Under the pieces are notes generated by a model. That model did not search any database and was not told the DNA's origin. It worked only from the letters and a program-made list of their open reading frames with translations. This document shows positions 1 to 7,244 of a stretch of DNA of 64,000 nt, one piece after another (within the stretch, counting starts at the first letter, position 1; every line of letters starts with the position of its first letter). A program made the translations under genes and the position numbers. Origin of the DNA: Streptomyces sp. LUP30 (lineage in GTDB: Bacteria > Actinomycetota > Actinomycetes > Streptomycetales > Streptomycetaceae). The stretch covers positions 306,990-370,989 of the forward strand of contig NZ_MJAJ01000002.1 of the NCBI RefSeq assembly GCF_001746365.1, written 5' to 3'.

Positions 1-1
1 G

Positions 2-391
2 TCCGATTCCCCGAGCCTCGCCCTCATCCGCAGGCTGTACGAGTCCGGGATGGCCCCCGAAGTCACCGGTGAGGTCATGGCGCCGGACCTCATCTGGGAC
101 ATCACCCCCGGCTTCCCGAACAGCGGTGTCTACCACGGGTGGGACGACGCGGCCAAGAACTTCTTCGGCGGGACGATGCCGAACTACGACTCCTTCGGCG
201 CGGTGCCCGAGGAGTTCTACGCCGACGACGAAGGCCACGTCTTCGTGTTCGGCCACTACCACGCCGAGACGAAGACCGGGAACAAGGCCGACGTCCGGTT
301 CATCCACCTGTGGACCGTCCGCGACGGCAAGGCCGTGAGCATGCGGCAGGCCGCCGACAGCCACATCCTCCAGGAAGCCCTCAAGGGCTGA
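2..391 (+). CDS. SnoaL-like/NTF2-fold protein (5' end outside window)
   Basis: The frame is open to the left edge, so the true start lies outside; the first internal ATG is at 50. The visible 129 residues look like the SnoaL-like NTF2-fold family: a helical N-terminal piece, the aromatic-rich stretch HGWDDAAKNFF, then alternating strands ending in FIHLWTVRDGKAVSMRQ, which is the typical last strand pair of these small cone-shaped barrels. Such proteins are polyketide cyclase relatives, isomerases or orphan ligand binders; nothing here fixes a substrate. It is followed after 24 nt by a DJ-1/PfpI gene on the same strand, so the two probably form an operon. Function is inferred from fold only. 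Confidence 0.75.
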   Translation, partial: SDSPSLALIRRLYESGMAPEVTGEVMAPDLIWDITPGFPNSGVYHGWDDAAKNFFGGTMPNYDSFGAVPEEFYADDEGHVFVFGHYHAETKTGNKADVRFIHLWTVRDGKAVSMRQAADSHILQEALKG

Positions 392-415
392 CACCCTCAC
401 CAGGAGACGACAACC

Positions 416-1114
416 ATGGCGAAGATCCTCTTCGTGATCACCGCGTCCGACCACTGGACGCTGGCCGACGGCACCCGCCAACCGGCCGGCTTCTGGGCCG
501 AGGAAGCGATCGGCCCCTACCAGGTCTTCAAGGAGGCCGGATACGAGATCGCGGCGGCGACGCCGGCCGGTGTGCCGCCGACCGCGGACGCGCTCAGCCT
601 CACCGCGGACTTCAACGGCGGCGAGGAAGGCGCCGAGCGCATGCGGACAGCCCTGCGCGAGGCCACCGAACTGGCGCACCCGATGCGCATCGAGGACGTG
701 AACATCGACGACTACGTGGCCGTCTTCTACCCCGGCGGCTGGGGCCCGATGGAGGACCTGCCCGAGGACGCCGCCTCCGGCAAGCTGCTGACCGAGTGGC
801 TCGCCACCGGCAGGCCGGTCTCCCTGGTGTGCCACGGCCCCGCGGCCCTGCTGGCGACGATCGGCCCGGACGGAACATCCCCGTTCCACGGTTACCGCCT
901 CACCGGCCTGTCGAACGCCGAGGAGAAGCTGAACGGTCTCGCCGACCGCGCGAAGTGGCTGCTCCAGGACCGCCTCATGGGCGAACTCGGGGCGGACTAC
1001 CGCGAGGCCGACCCGTTCACCCCGCACGTCCAGGTCGACCGCACCCTGTACACCGGTCAGAACCCGGTCTCGGCCGTCGCCCTCGCCCAGGAACTGGTCA
1101 AGGCACTGAGCTGA
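416..1114 (+). CDS. DJ-1/PfpI family protein (Hsp31/glutamine-amidotransferase-like)
   Basis: A 232-residue cytosolic protein of the DJ-1/PfpI superfamily. The nucleophile elbow is VCHGPAALL with Cys139-His140, and the acidic partner is Glu29 or Glu30 in FWAEE; these are the two hallmarks of the larger Hsp31/YDR533C-like branch, whose members are glyoxalase III-type enzymes or chaperones. The strand YVAVFYPGGWGPMED before the elbow is also typical. Start ATG 416 has a good ribosome site (GGAGA) 8-9 nt upstream and follows the SnoaL-like gene closely. Likely role is handling of reactive aldehydes or oxidative stress; this is by family, not from the sequence alone. Confidence 0.9.
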   Translation: MAKILFVITASDHWTLADGTRQPAGFWAEEAIGPYQVFKEAGYEIAAATPAGVPPTADALSLTADFNGGEEGAERMRTALREATELAHPMRIEDVNIDDYVAVFYPGGWGPMEDLPEDAASGKLLTEWLATGRPVSLVCHGPAALLATIGPDGTSPFHGYRLTGLSNAEEKLNGLADRAKWLLQDRLMGELGADYREADPFTPHVQVDRTLYTGQNPVSAVALAQELVKALS

Positions 1115-1205
1115 CCACTCGGAAAGCGCCCGCCGGTGGCCCGGGCGTGCTCGCGCCCCGGGCCCTCTGTCCTGCCGCGGGCCTGACCGCCATCGAGGGG
1201 ATCGT

Positions 1206-1231
1206 GTCCCCTGGCCGATCAGCCAGGGGAC
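1206..1231. promoter_or_regulatory. Perfect 10-bp inverted repeat, terminator or operator
   Basis: GTCCCCTGGC and GCCAGGGGAC form a perfect 10-bp stem around a 6-nt loop. It lies between the DJ-1 gene stop (1114) and the MmyB-type regulator start (1280). No T-tract follows. It could terminate the upstream operon or be the operator of the regulator; a related CCCTGG/CCAGGG repeat lies upstream of the third regulator (4223-4245), which favours the operator reading. Confidence 0.5.
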
Positions 1232-1279
1232 GGATCCGTCCCCCTCACAAGATGCGACGTTTGTGCCAGGCTGAAGGTC

Positions 1280-2149
1280 ATGAACCGCAACCCGCATCTG
1301 AACGAGCTGGGTGAGTTCCTCAAGGCCCGTCGAGCTGAGCTCACCCCCTCCGAGGTCGGCCTCCGCGGCGGGCCACGGAGGCGCGTGAAGGGACTGCGCC
1401 GTGAGGAAGTGGCACTCCTCGCCGCGATCAGCACCGAGTACTACACCCGGATCGAGCAGGGACGACTCCAGGCGTCAGCTCCCCTCCTCGACGAGATCGC
1501 CCAGGTGCTCCGTCTGAACGACGCCCAGCGCACCTATCTCTTCGACCTCGCGGCGAAGGAGCGGGTGCGCCCGACCGCGTACCGCGAGCGCCAGCAGGTG
1601 GACCCGCAGCTGCAACGCATGCTGGACGACCTCAGCGCCTCCCCGGCCTTCGTCATCGGCCGGCGCACCGACATCCTGGGCTGGAACCGACTCGCCGCCG
1701 CCCTGTGGACCGATTTCGGGCGCTACCCCGAGCTGGAGCGGGTGTTCGTGCGGCTGCTGTTCACCGAACCCTGGATGCGTGAGCTGTACGCCGACTGGGA
1801 GGAGGTCACCCGGCTGGCCATCGCCCAGCTGCGCATGGAGAGCGCGCGCTACCCCGACGACCGGCCTCTCACCGCACTGGTCGAGGAACTCTCCGCCCGT
1901 GACCCGCAGTTCCGGCAGTGGTGGGCCGAACACGACGTCGCGATGCGGGGCAATGGCGTCAAGAAGCTGCGTCACCCTGTGGTGGGCGAGCTGACGCTCG
2001 ACTGGAACACGCTCACCTGCGGTACGGATCCCGACCAGCACATCATCGTGTGGAACGCGGAACCCGGCACCCCCTCCCACGACGGGCTACGCCTGCTCGC
2101 TTCCTGGACCGCCGAGCAGAAACCGTCGGCGTCCGACGCGGCTACCTGA
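1280..2149 (+). CDS. XRE-family regulator with MmyB-type ligand domain (paralogue 1)
   Basis: 289 residues. Residues about 5-85 are an XRE helix-turn-helix: LNELGEFLKARRAELTP, then VKGLRREEVALLAAIS and YYTRIEQGR, the signature of the actinobacterial MmyB group. Residues about 110-270 are the MmyB-like PAS-type sensor domain, with the conserved ILGWNRLAAAL, FTEPWMRELYADW, and C-terminal VWNAEPGTPSHDGLRLLASW. These regulators usually control an adjacent short-chain or quinone oxidoreductase gene. Here the expected target is only a 13-codon relic immediately downstream (2268-2309). It is one of three paralogues within 3 kb; the other two are on the opposite strand. Start ATG 1280 matches the conserved N-terminus. 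Confidence 0.93.
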   Translation: MNRNPHLNELGEFLKARRAELTPSEVGLRGGPRRRVKGLRREEVALLAAISTEYYTRIEQGRLQASAPLLDEIAQVLRLNDAQRTYLFDLAAKERVRPTAYRERQQVDPQLQRMLDDLSASPAFVIGRRTDILGWNRLAAALWTDFGRYPELERVFVRLLFTEPWMRELYADWEEVTRLAIAQLRMESARYPDDRPLTALVEELSARDPQFRQWWAEHDVAMRGNGVKKLRHPVVGELTLDWNTLTCGTDPDQHIIVWNAEPGTPSHDGLRLLASWTAEQKPSASDAAT

Positions 2150-2267
2150 GCCTTCCCTCCCGTGCGCCCACAAGAGCTGACCAGGAACCTTCCCCTTTTC
2201 CGGGCGTACGCGAAACGGCATGGCCGGACACCTCAACGACCGCATGTCAGACAATGAGGTGCTTCGC

Positions 2268-2309
2268 ATGAAGGCTGTAGGTTTCACGGAATTCGGTGGG
2301 CCCACCTGA
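2268..2309 (+). pseudogene. 5' remnant of a quinone oxidoreductase gene
   Basis: An ATG opens the reading MKAVGFTEFGGPT and then stops. This matches the N-terminus of zinc-type/quinone oxidoreductases; the intact gene at 41491-42390 in this window begins MKAITYTEFGGPEVL. The remainder is missing and the DNA runs straight into the 3' end of the next regulator, so a deletion joined the two. The preserved start is probably the former target of the MmyB-type regulator upstream. Confidence 0.6.
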
Positions 2310-2321
2310 CCTCCTGAGGCC

Positions 2322-3194
2322 TCAGGCTGCCGCGTCCTGTGCGGGCCGGTCCGAGTCCGCAGTCCATGACGCCAGGAACAGAAGCCCGTCGTGGGACGGG
2401 GCCCCGGGATCGGCGGTCGCGATGACCAGTTTCTGTGTGGGATCGGCGGTGCAGGTCAGGGTGTCCCAGTCGAGGGTGAGGTCGCCGACGATCGGGTGGC
2501 GCAGCCTCTTGGTGCCCATCCACAGGCCGTTCATCTGTCGGCCCGCCCACCACTGCCGGAAGTCGGCGTCGGCGACCGACAACGCGCCGACGAGTGCGGC
2601 CAGCTTCGGGTCGCCGGGGTACCGGGCGGCCTCCAGCCGCAGATGGGTCACGCAGATGCGGGCGTTCGTCCTCCAGTCGAGGCAGAGCTCACGGAAGGCG
2701 GGGTCGGTGAACATCAGCCGCGCGTAGTTGCGCCTGTTCGCGGGGAGCTTGTCGAAGTCGGTGAGCAGAGCGGCTGCGAGAGGATTCCAGGCGAGGATGT
2801 CCAGGTGTCGGCCGAGGACGAGTGCGGGGGTCGTGGACAGTTCGTCCAGGATGCGTCTGAGCTGCTGATGGACCTTCCGCGCCGGCCGGCGACGCGGTTC
2901 GCACATGCCCTTTGCCGACAGCTCGAACAGGTGGGCGCGCTGGGCGTCGTCGAGGTGCAGGACGCGGGCCAGCGTGGCGAGCACCGTCCTCGGCACGGGG
3001 GTGCGCCCCTGTTCCATCCGCGCGTAGGCGCGGGCGCTGATCCCCACGAGGTGAGCGACCTCCTCACGGCGCAGCCCGGGCACTCGCCGGGGCGCCGCCC
3101 CGGACTCGGGCAGACCGACGGTCCTCGGGGTGAGCTGGGCCCGGCACACCTTGAGAAATTCTCCCAGTTCAGGCACATGGGCTTCGGTGTACAT
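2322..3194 (-). CDS. XRE-family regulator with MmyB-type ligand domain (paralogue 2)
   Basis: 290 residues with the same architecture as the gene at 1280: N-terminal helix-turn-helix (VPGLRREEVAHLVGIS, YARMEQGRTP) and the C-terminal MmyB domain (DILAWNPLAAALLTDF, LMFTDPAFRELCLDW, TADPGAPSHDGLLFLASW). It is clearly a divergent paralogue rather than a recent copy: many substitutions and a longer segment after residue 25 (PESGAAPRR). Stop is 12 nt from the quinone-oxidoreductase relic, showing that the region between paralogues 1 and 2 was rearranged. DNA target unknown; probably autoregulated. Confidence 0.92.
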   Translation of the reverse strand: MYTEAHVPELGEFLKVCRAQLTPRTVGLPESGAAPRRVPGLRREEVAHLVGISARAYARMEQGRTPVPRTVLATLARVLHLDDAQRAHLFELSAKGMCEPRRRPARKVHQQLRRILDELSTTPALVLGRHLDILAWNPLAAALLTDFDKLPANRRNYARLMFTDPAFRELCLDWRTNARICVTHLRLEAARYPGDPKLAALVGALSVADADFRQWWAGRQMNGLWMGTKRLRHPIVGDLTLDWDTLTCTADPTQKLVIATADPGAPSHDGLLFLASWTADSDRPAQDAAA

Positions 3195-3292
3195 AGCAGC
3201 GAGTGTCGCAGTATCCAGTCGAAATGTGAGGGGGAGAGTTCTGTCCCAGGTCTGTCGCCTGTCGAATCGCAGGGGACGGGGAGACCTTCGTA

Positions 3293-4171
3293 TCAGCCGG
3301 TCTCGCCGGCCTGACAGATCGTGAGCCCGCCGGGCCGACCGGTGGCCCGCGAGGCGAGGGCGCTCAGTCCGTCGTACGACGGACTGCCTGGCTCCGCCGT
3401 CCAGACGACGAGTTCCTGATCGGGGTCGCCGCCGCAGATGAGGGTGTCACAGTCCAGGACGAGTTCGCCCACGACGGGATGGTGGAACCTCTTGACGCCC
3501 GCCCTGCGCGGCGGCGCGTGACGGCCTCCCCACCATCGACCGAAGTCACTGTCCTCCACGGAGAGTTCCCCGACCATGCTGATCAGCTGCGGATCCTCGG
3601 GATGTTTGGCGGTCTCCACGCGCAGGTGGGACACGCAGTCACGGGCGACGGCCCGCCAGTCCGCGTAGAGCGTCCGCATGGAGGGATCGGTGAAGAGGAT
3701 GCGGACGCAGTTCCGCCTGCCTTCCGGCACCTTCGCGAAATCGGTGAACAAGGCGGCGGCGAGCGGATTCCAGGCCAGGATGTCCATGCGGCGACCGATC
3801 ACCACAGCGGGACTCACGGTGAGATCGTCGAGCAGGCGGAGCAGCTGTGGGTGCGCCTTCTGTGCGGCTGGTCGGCGGTGTCGTGCCCGCTGCCGGCCGG
3901 CCAGTTCGAACAGGTGGTCACGTTGGCGATCCGACAAGCGCAGGACATGGGCGAGAGCGGCCAGCACCGACGCGGACGGCTGGATGCGGCCCTGCTCCAG
4001 CCGTGTGTAGTAGTCGCTGCTGACAGCGGCTAGCAGGGCGACCTCCTCTCTGCGCAGACCGGGCACACGCCGACCACCGGTGTCGGGCAGACCGACGGTT
4101 CGCGGGCTCAGCTCGGCCCTCCGCAGTTTGAGGAATTTTCCCAGCTCGTTCAGATGCGGCTCGCTGGTCAT
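3293..4171 (-). CDS. XRE-family regulator with MmyB-type ligand domain (paralogue 3)
   Basis: 292 residues when started at ATG 4171 (MTSEPHLNELGKFL); a longer frame to 4342 exists but its extra residues do not match the family, and the paralogues begin at the same motif. Helix-turn-helix: VPGLRREEVALLAAVS and YYTRLEQGRIQ; MmyB domain: DILAWNPLAAALFTDF, ILFTDPSMRTLYADW, TAEPGSPSYDGLSALAS. It is tandem with paralogue 2 on the minus strand (98 nt apart). It is divergent from a decayed alpha/beta-hydrolase gene (4426-4796), which may have been its regulated target. Confidence 0.92.
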   Translation of the reverse strand: MTSEPHLNELGKFLKLRRAELSPRTVGLPDTGGRRVPGLRREEVALLAAVSSDYYTRLEQGRIQPSASVLAALAHVLRLSDRQRDHLFELAGRQRARHRRPAAQKAHPQLLRLLDDLTVSPAVVIGRRMDILAWNPLAAALFTDFAKVPEGRRNCVRILFTDPSMRTLYADWRAVARDCVSHLRVETAKHPEDPQLISMVGELSVEDSDFGRWWGGRHAPPRRAGVKRFHHPVVGELVLDCDTLICGGDPDQELVVWTAEPGSPSYDGLSALASRATGRPGGLTICQAGETG

Positions 4172-4222
4172 GCCAGCCAGTGTCACACCGCTCGGTCCGC
4201 ACGAGGGGGGTAGGAATCCCTC

Positions 4223-4245
4223 CCCTGGATAAGGGATACCCAGGG
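4223..4245. promoter_or_regulatory. CCCTGG-N11-CCAGGG inverted repeat upstream of MmyB paralogue 3
   Basis: CCCTGG at 4223-4228 and CCAGGG at 4240-4245 are inverted repeats about 55 bp upstream of the start at 4171. The same arms occur, more closely spaced, at 1206-1231 before paralogue 1. A shared operator for these regulators is inferred. Confidence 0.35.
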
Positions 4246-4425
4246 CGGAATTCTCCCCTTTGCGGATTCCCGTGGAGGTGGCAGGGTCAATGGCGTGTTC
4301 GGCGATCAGAGGGCGGCGTACGGAGAGTATCCACCCGAACAAGCGGGACGGCCCGCCCCCGGGTCGGAATTGCTTTCACACGTCACCGATTTCGCGTATT
4401 TCCATTCCGCAGGCGGAGGAGACGG

Positions 4426-4796
4426 GTGAGAACAGTGCGGACGGATGTCACCTTCGTCAGCAAGGGCCTGACGCCGACCGTCGGCAGGGTCGGCGCCGCC
4501 TGCCTCGGGCAGCCCGACCAGATCGCCCGGTCGGACTCCTTCGCCGGCATCGATTTCCTCGCACCGCGCCCGCTGCTGATGATCGCGGGCAGCGGGGCCG
4601 TCACGGCCCACGCCGGCCGAACGGCCGTCGAGCGCGCCGGGGCGCCGGCCGAGTTGTTCTGGATCGACGGTACGTCCCGCTTCGACCTGCACGGCGAGGA
4701 CGAAGCGGACGAATACGCCTCCCCGCCCTGGCCGAGCTCATCTCGTTCTTCGGTGAGCACCTGCCCCGCCCCCCGGTTCAAGACCGAGCGGCCTGA
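4426..4796 (+). pseudogene. Decayed alpha/beta-hydrolase (internal deletion plus frameshift)
   Basis: From GTG 4426 the frame reads VRTDVTFVSKGLTP, the first strand of YcjY/dienelactone-hydrolase-like proteins, but then jumps directly to the C-terminal part (FLAPRPLLMIAGS, then FDLHGEDEADEY). The central region containing the nucleophile serine is missing. After DEADEY the frame shifts by one; the expected C-terminus LPALAELISFFGEHL continues in the next frame to the TGA at 4794. With the catalytic core deleted this cannot be a working hydrolase. Confidence 0.65.
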
Positions 4797-4824
4797 TCCC
4801 CCCACATGCTAGGAGCACCACCTC

Positions 4825-5157
4825 ATGTCCGAACGGAAGAAGTTCGCGCCGCCGGCGATCCAGGAGTTCGCCCCCAAGCTCGCGGAGGTGACCGACACGG
4901 TCCTGTTCGGCGACGTCTGGGAGCGGCCGGGTCTGTCTCCGCGCGACCGCAGCCTCGTCACCGTCACCGCTCTCGCCGCCTTGTACCGAACCGACCAGCT
5001 CGCCTTCCACCTCGGCAAGGCGCTGGAGAACGGCGTGACCAAGGACGAGCTGGTCGAGGCCATCACCCATCTGGCCTTCTACGCCGGATGGCCCAACGCC
5101 ATGACCGCGATGACCCAGCTCAAGGAGATCGTGGAGAAGTCCGACCGGTCCGGCTGA
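4825..5157 (+). CDS. Carboxymuconolactone decarboxylase family protein
   Basis: 110 residues of the CMD/AhpD-like family: WERPGLSPRDRSLVTVTAL, the helix FHLGKALENGVTKDELVEAI and THLAFYAGWPNAMTAM are the classic motifs; His and Glu residues of the family are present, but there is no CxxC pair, so it is closer to gamma-carboxymuconolactone decarboxylase than to peroxide-reducing AhpD. Start ATG 4825 has AGGAG 12 nt upstream. In many Streptomyces this domain is followed by, or fused to, a cupin domain; here only a cupin fragment follows directly (5158-5374), so the gene seems to be the surviving half of such a pair. Confidence 0.88.
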   Translation: MSERKKFAPPAIQEFAPKLAEVTDTVLFGDVWERPGLSPRDRSLVTVTALAALYRTDQLAFHLGKALENGVTKDELVEAITHLAFYAGWPNAMTAMTQLKEIVEKSDRSG

Positions 5158-5374
5158 TACTCCTCCGCCCGCACACACCCCGCATTCCGGGGTCTCGGCG
5201 CATCCCGGCGACGTCATCCACACACCGCCGGGTGAGGAGCACTGGCACGGTGCCTCGCCCGACCAGTTCATGGTCCATCTCGCGCTGTGGGAGACGGACG
5301 ACACCACCTGGCTCGAACACGTCCCGGACGACGACTACAACGGCCCGCGCGTCCGTACGCGTACCCACCCCTGA
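5158..5374 (+). pseudogene. C-terminal fragment of a cupin domain
   Basis: In frame with the TGA at 5372, residues HPGDVIHTPPGEEHWHGASP and MVHLALWE are the second half of a small cupin, including the metal-ligand His pair of motif 2 neighbourhood (EHWHG). No start codon and no first cupin motif precede it; it begins right after the carboxymuconolactone decarboxylase stop in a different frame. Best read as the remnant of a CMD-cupin partner. Confidence 0.6.
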
Positions 5375-5409
5375 CGCCACGACAGACCCAGAGGAACCGG
5401 GAAGCCATC

Positions 5410-6426
5410 ATGCGAGCAACCATCATTCATGCGCCTGGGGACATCCGGGTGGAGAACGCCCCCGAGCCGAAGATCGTGGCGCCCACGGACGCGGTCATCC
5501 GCACCGTCGCCACCTGTGTGTGCGGCTCCGACCTGTGGAGCTACCGCGGCATCAATCCGGTCAACGAGCCGCAGCCGATCGGCCACGAGTACGTCGGCAT
5601 CGTCGAAGAGGTCGGCAGCGGCGTCTCGGCTGTGAAGCCCGGTCAGTTCGTCATCGGCTCCTTCATCGCCTCCGACAACACCTGCCCGGTCTGCCGGGCC
5701 GGCTATCACACCTCCTGTCTGCACCGGGACTTCCCCAACGGCTGCCAGGCCGAGTACGTCCGCATCCCCCTCGCCGACGGCACCCTGGTCGCCACCCCGG
5801 AACAGCCGGCCGAGGAGCTGATCCCCAGCCTGCTGACGCTCTCCGACGTCATGGGCACCGGCTGGTACGCCGCCACGGCGGCCGAGGTCAGGCCAGGGTC
5901 GACGGCCGTGGTCGTCGGTGACGGCGCGGTGGGCCTGTGCGGTGTCATCGCCGCCAAGGAGCTGGGGGCCGAGCGCATCATCGCGATGAGCCGGCACGAG
6001 TCCCGGCAGAAGCTGGCCCTGGAATTCGGAGCGACCGACATCGTCGCCGAACGCGGCGAGGAAGGCGTCGCACGCGTCAAGGAACTGACCGACGGCATCG
6101 GCGCCGAGTCCGTCCTCGAATGCGTAGGCACCCAGCAGTCCATGCACCAGGCCCTGCAGTCCACGCGTCCCGGCGGCAACGTCGGCTTCGTCGGCATGCC
6201 GCACGACGTGCAGATCGACGGCCAGGAGCTCTTCTTCTCCCACGTCGGCCTGCGCGGTGGTCCCGCCCCCGTGCGCGCCTATCTTCCCGACCTGATCGAG
6301 CGCGTCGTCGGCGGCCGCATCAACCCGGGCAAGGTCTTCGACCTCACCCTGCCCCTGGACGAGGTCGCAGAAGGTTACAAGGCCATGGACGAGCGCCGCG
6401 CCATCAAGGCATTGCTCCGCCCGTGA
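5410..6426 (+). CDS. Zinc-dependent alcohol dehydrogenase family protein
   Basis: 338 residues from ATG 5410 ([14 protein letters not shown]), the family's normal N-terminus. Catalytic zinc ligands are in [12 protein letters not shown] and IGHEYVG. The structural-zinc lobe is [12 protein letters not shown], with three cysteines visible where four are usual. The Rossmann segment [20 protein letters not shown] binds NAD(P). C-terminal region [17 protein letters not shown] with [12 protein letters not shown] is typical of the medium-chain class that includes threonine and sorbitol dehydrogenases. It is the only oxidoreductase of this neighbourhood that remains intact. Substrate cannot be told. 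Confidence 0.9.
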   Translation: MRATIIHAPGDIRVENAPEPKIVAPTDAVIRTVATCVCGSDLWSYRGINPVNEPQPIGHEYVGIVEEVGSGVSAVKPGQFVIGSFIASDNTCPVCRAGYHTSCLHRDFPNGCQAEYVRIPLADGTLVATPEQPAEELIPSLLTLSDVMGTGWYAATAAEVRPGSTAVVVGDGAVGLCGVIAAKELGAERIIAMSRHESRQKLALEFGATDIVAERGEEGVARVKELTDGIGAESVLECVGTQQSMHQALQSTRPGGNVGFVGMPHDVQIDGQELFFSHVGLRGGPAPVRAYLPDLIERVVGGRINPGKVFDLTLPLDEVAEGYKAMDERRAIKALLRP

Positions 6427-6536
6427 CCTGAAGCCCGAACGGTGGTGAGCGCCGGTCGACGGCTCCCACAACCCTCCGCCCCGTCGAGCGGCGGATCGGC
6501 CGCCCGCCCGTCACGGCCGCCGGACAGAACGGACCG

Positions 6537-6623
6537 ACATCGACGACCCGCGAGGCGATCGCCACCGTCGAGGCGTACTTCGAAGCCTTCGGCACGCGTG
6601 ACAGGAAGCGCGTGCCCTCCTAG
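6537..6623 (+). pseudogene. Possible N-terminal scrap of an NTF2-like gene (gap 6427-6805)
   Basis: The 379-bp gap between the dehydrogenase and DUF2255 genes has no complete gene. One 28-codon stretch, TREAIATVEAYFEAFGTRD, resembles the first helix of SnoaL/NTF2-like proteins and then ends at TAG 6621. No start codon is apparent. The rest of the gap shows no recognised content. Confidence 0.35.
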
Positions 6624-6805
6624 GACTCACCAGGACTCGCTCCGAATCACCCGTACCCACCTCGGTGACCCGCTCACCAGCACTCCTGGCCGACCACGAG
6701 TCCTCCGGGACCCTCCACCACAGCCGCGCCGCCTTACGCCTGGCCCCGCCTCAGGAGTTCGCGCCTCCACGCCCCGCCCGCCGCCTCCCCGACCGGAGAA
6801 CACCG

Positions 6806-7177
6806 ATGACTACATGGACGAACGACGAGCTCGACCGCATCGCCGCGGCCGACGAGTTGGAGATGGCGCCGCGCCGCGACGACGGCACGCTGCGGGGTCC
6901 GGTGCCGGTCTGGGTCGTCCGCGACGGCGACGAGCTGTACGTCCGTTCCTTCCGCGGCACGGACGGCGGCTGGTGGCGCACGGCCCGCGCCGGCCACGAG
7001 GGACACATCCGCTCCGGAGGCGTCGACAAGGACGTCACCTTCGTCCAGGTGGCGGACTCCGAGGTCGACGACCGCGTCGACACCGCGTACCGCACCAAGT
7101 ACGGCCGCTTCGGCGACGCGTACGTGGCCCCCTTGGTCGCGGCCCGCTCCACGACACTGCGACTCGTGCCCCGATGA
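6806..7177 (+). CDS. DUF2255 family protein
   Basis: 123 residues. The sequence TWTNDELDRIAAADELEMA at the N-terminus, then VWVVRDGDELYVRSFRG, GWWRTARAGHEGHIRSGG and YRTKYGRFGDAYVAPLV identify the DUF2255 family, small flavin-reductase-like or split-barrel-like proteins of unknown activity. Start ATG 6806 is chosen because the family begins there and a purine-rich site (CCGGAGAA) precedes it by 7 nt; a longer frame to 6665 has no matching residues. It is 67 nt before the antiporter gene and may be co-transcribed. Confidence 0.87.
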   Translation: MTTWTNDELDRIAAADELEMAPRRDDGTLRGPVPVWVVRDGDELYVRSFRGTDGGWWRTARAGHEGHIRSGGVDKDVTFVQVADSEVDDRVDTAYRTKYGRFGDAYVAPLVAARSTTLRLVPR

Positions 7178-7244
7178 CCGACACGATCCCGCCGGCAGCC
7201 GCTGAACCACCACCGACAGCCGGTCCCGCACAGGAGTGAGCACC

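Noticed and set aside
139..1314. 391-codon open frame overlapping the first two genes
   Set aside because: Arg/Gly/Pro-rich shadow of the SnoaL-like and DJ-1 genes in another frame, with no domain.
2391..3314. 307-codon plus-strand frame
   Set aside because: Antisense of the second MmyB-type regulator; no motifs.
5335..6471. 378-codon minus-strand frame
   Set aside because: Antisense of the zinc alcohol dehydrogenase, a common artefact in high-GC DNA.
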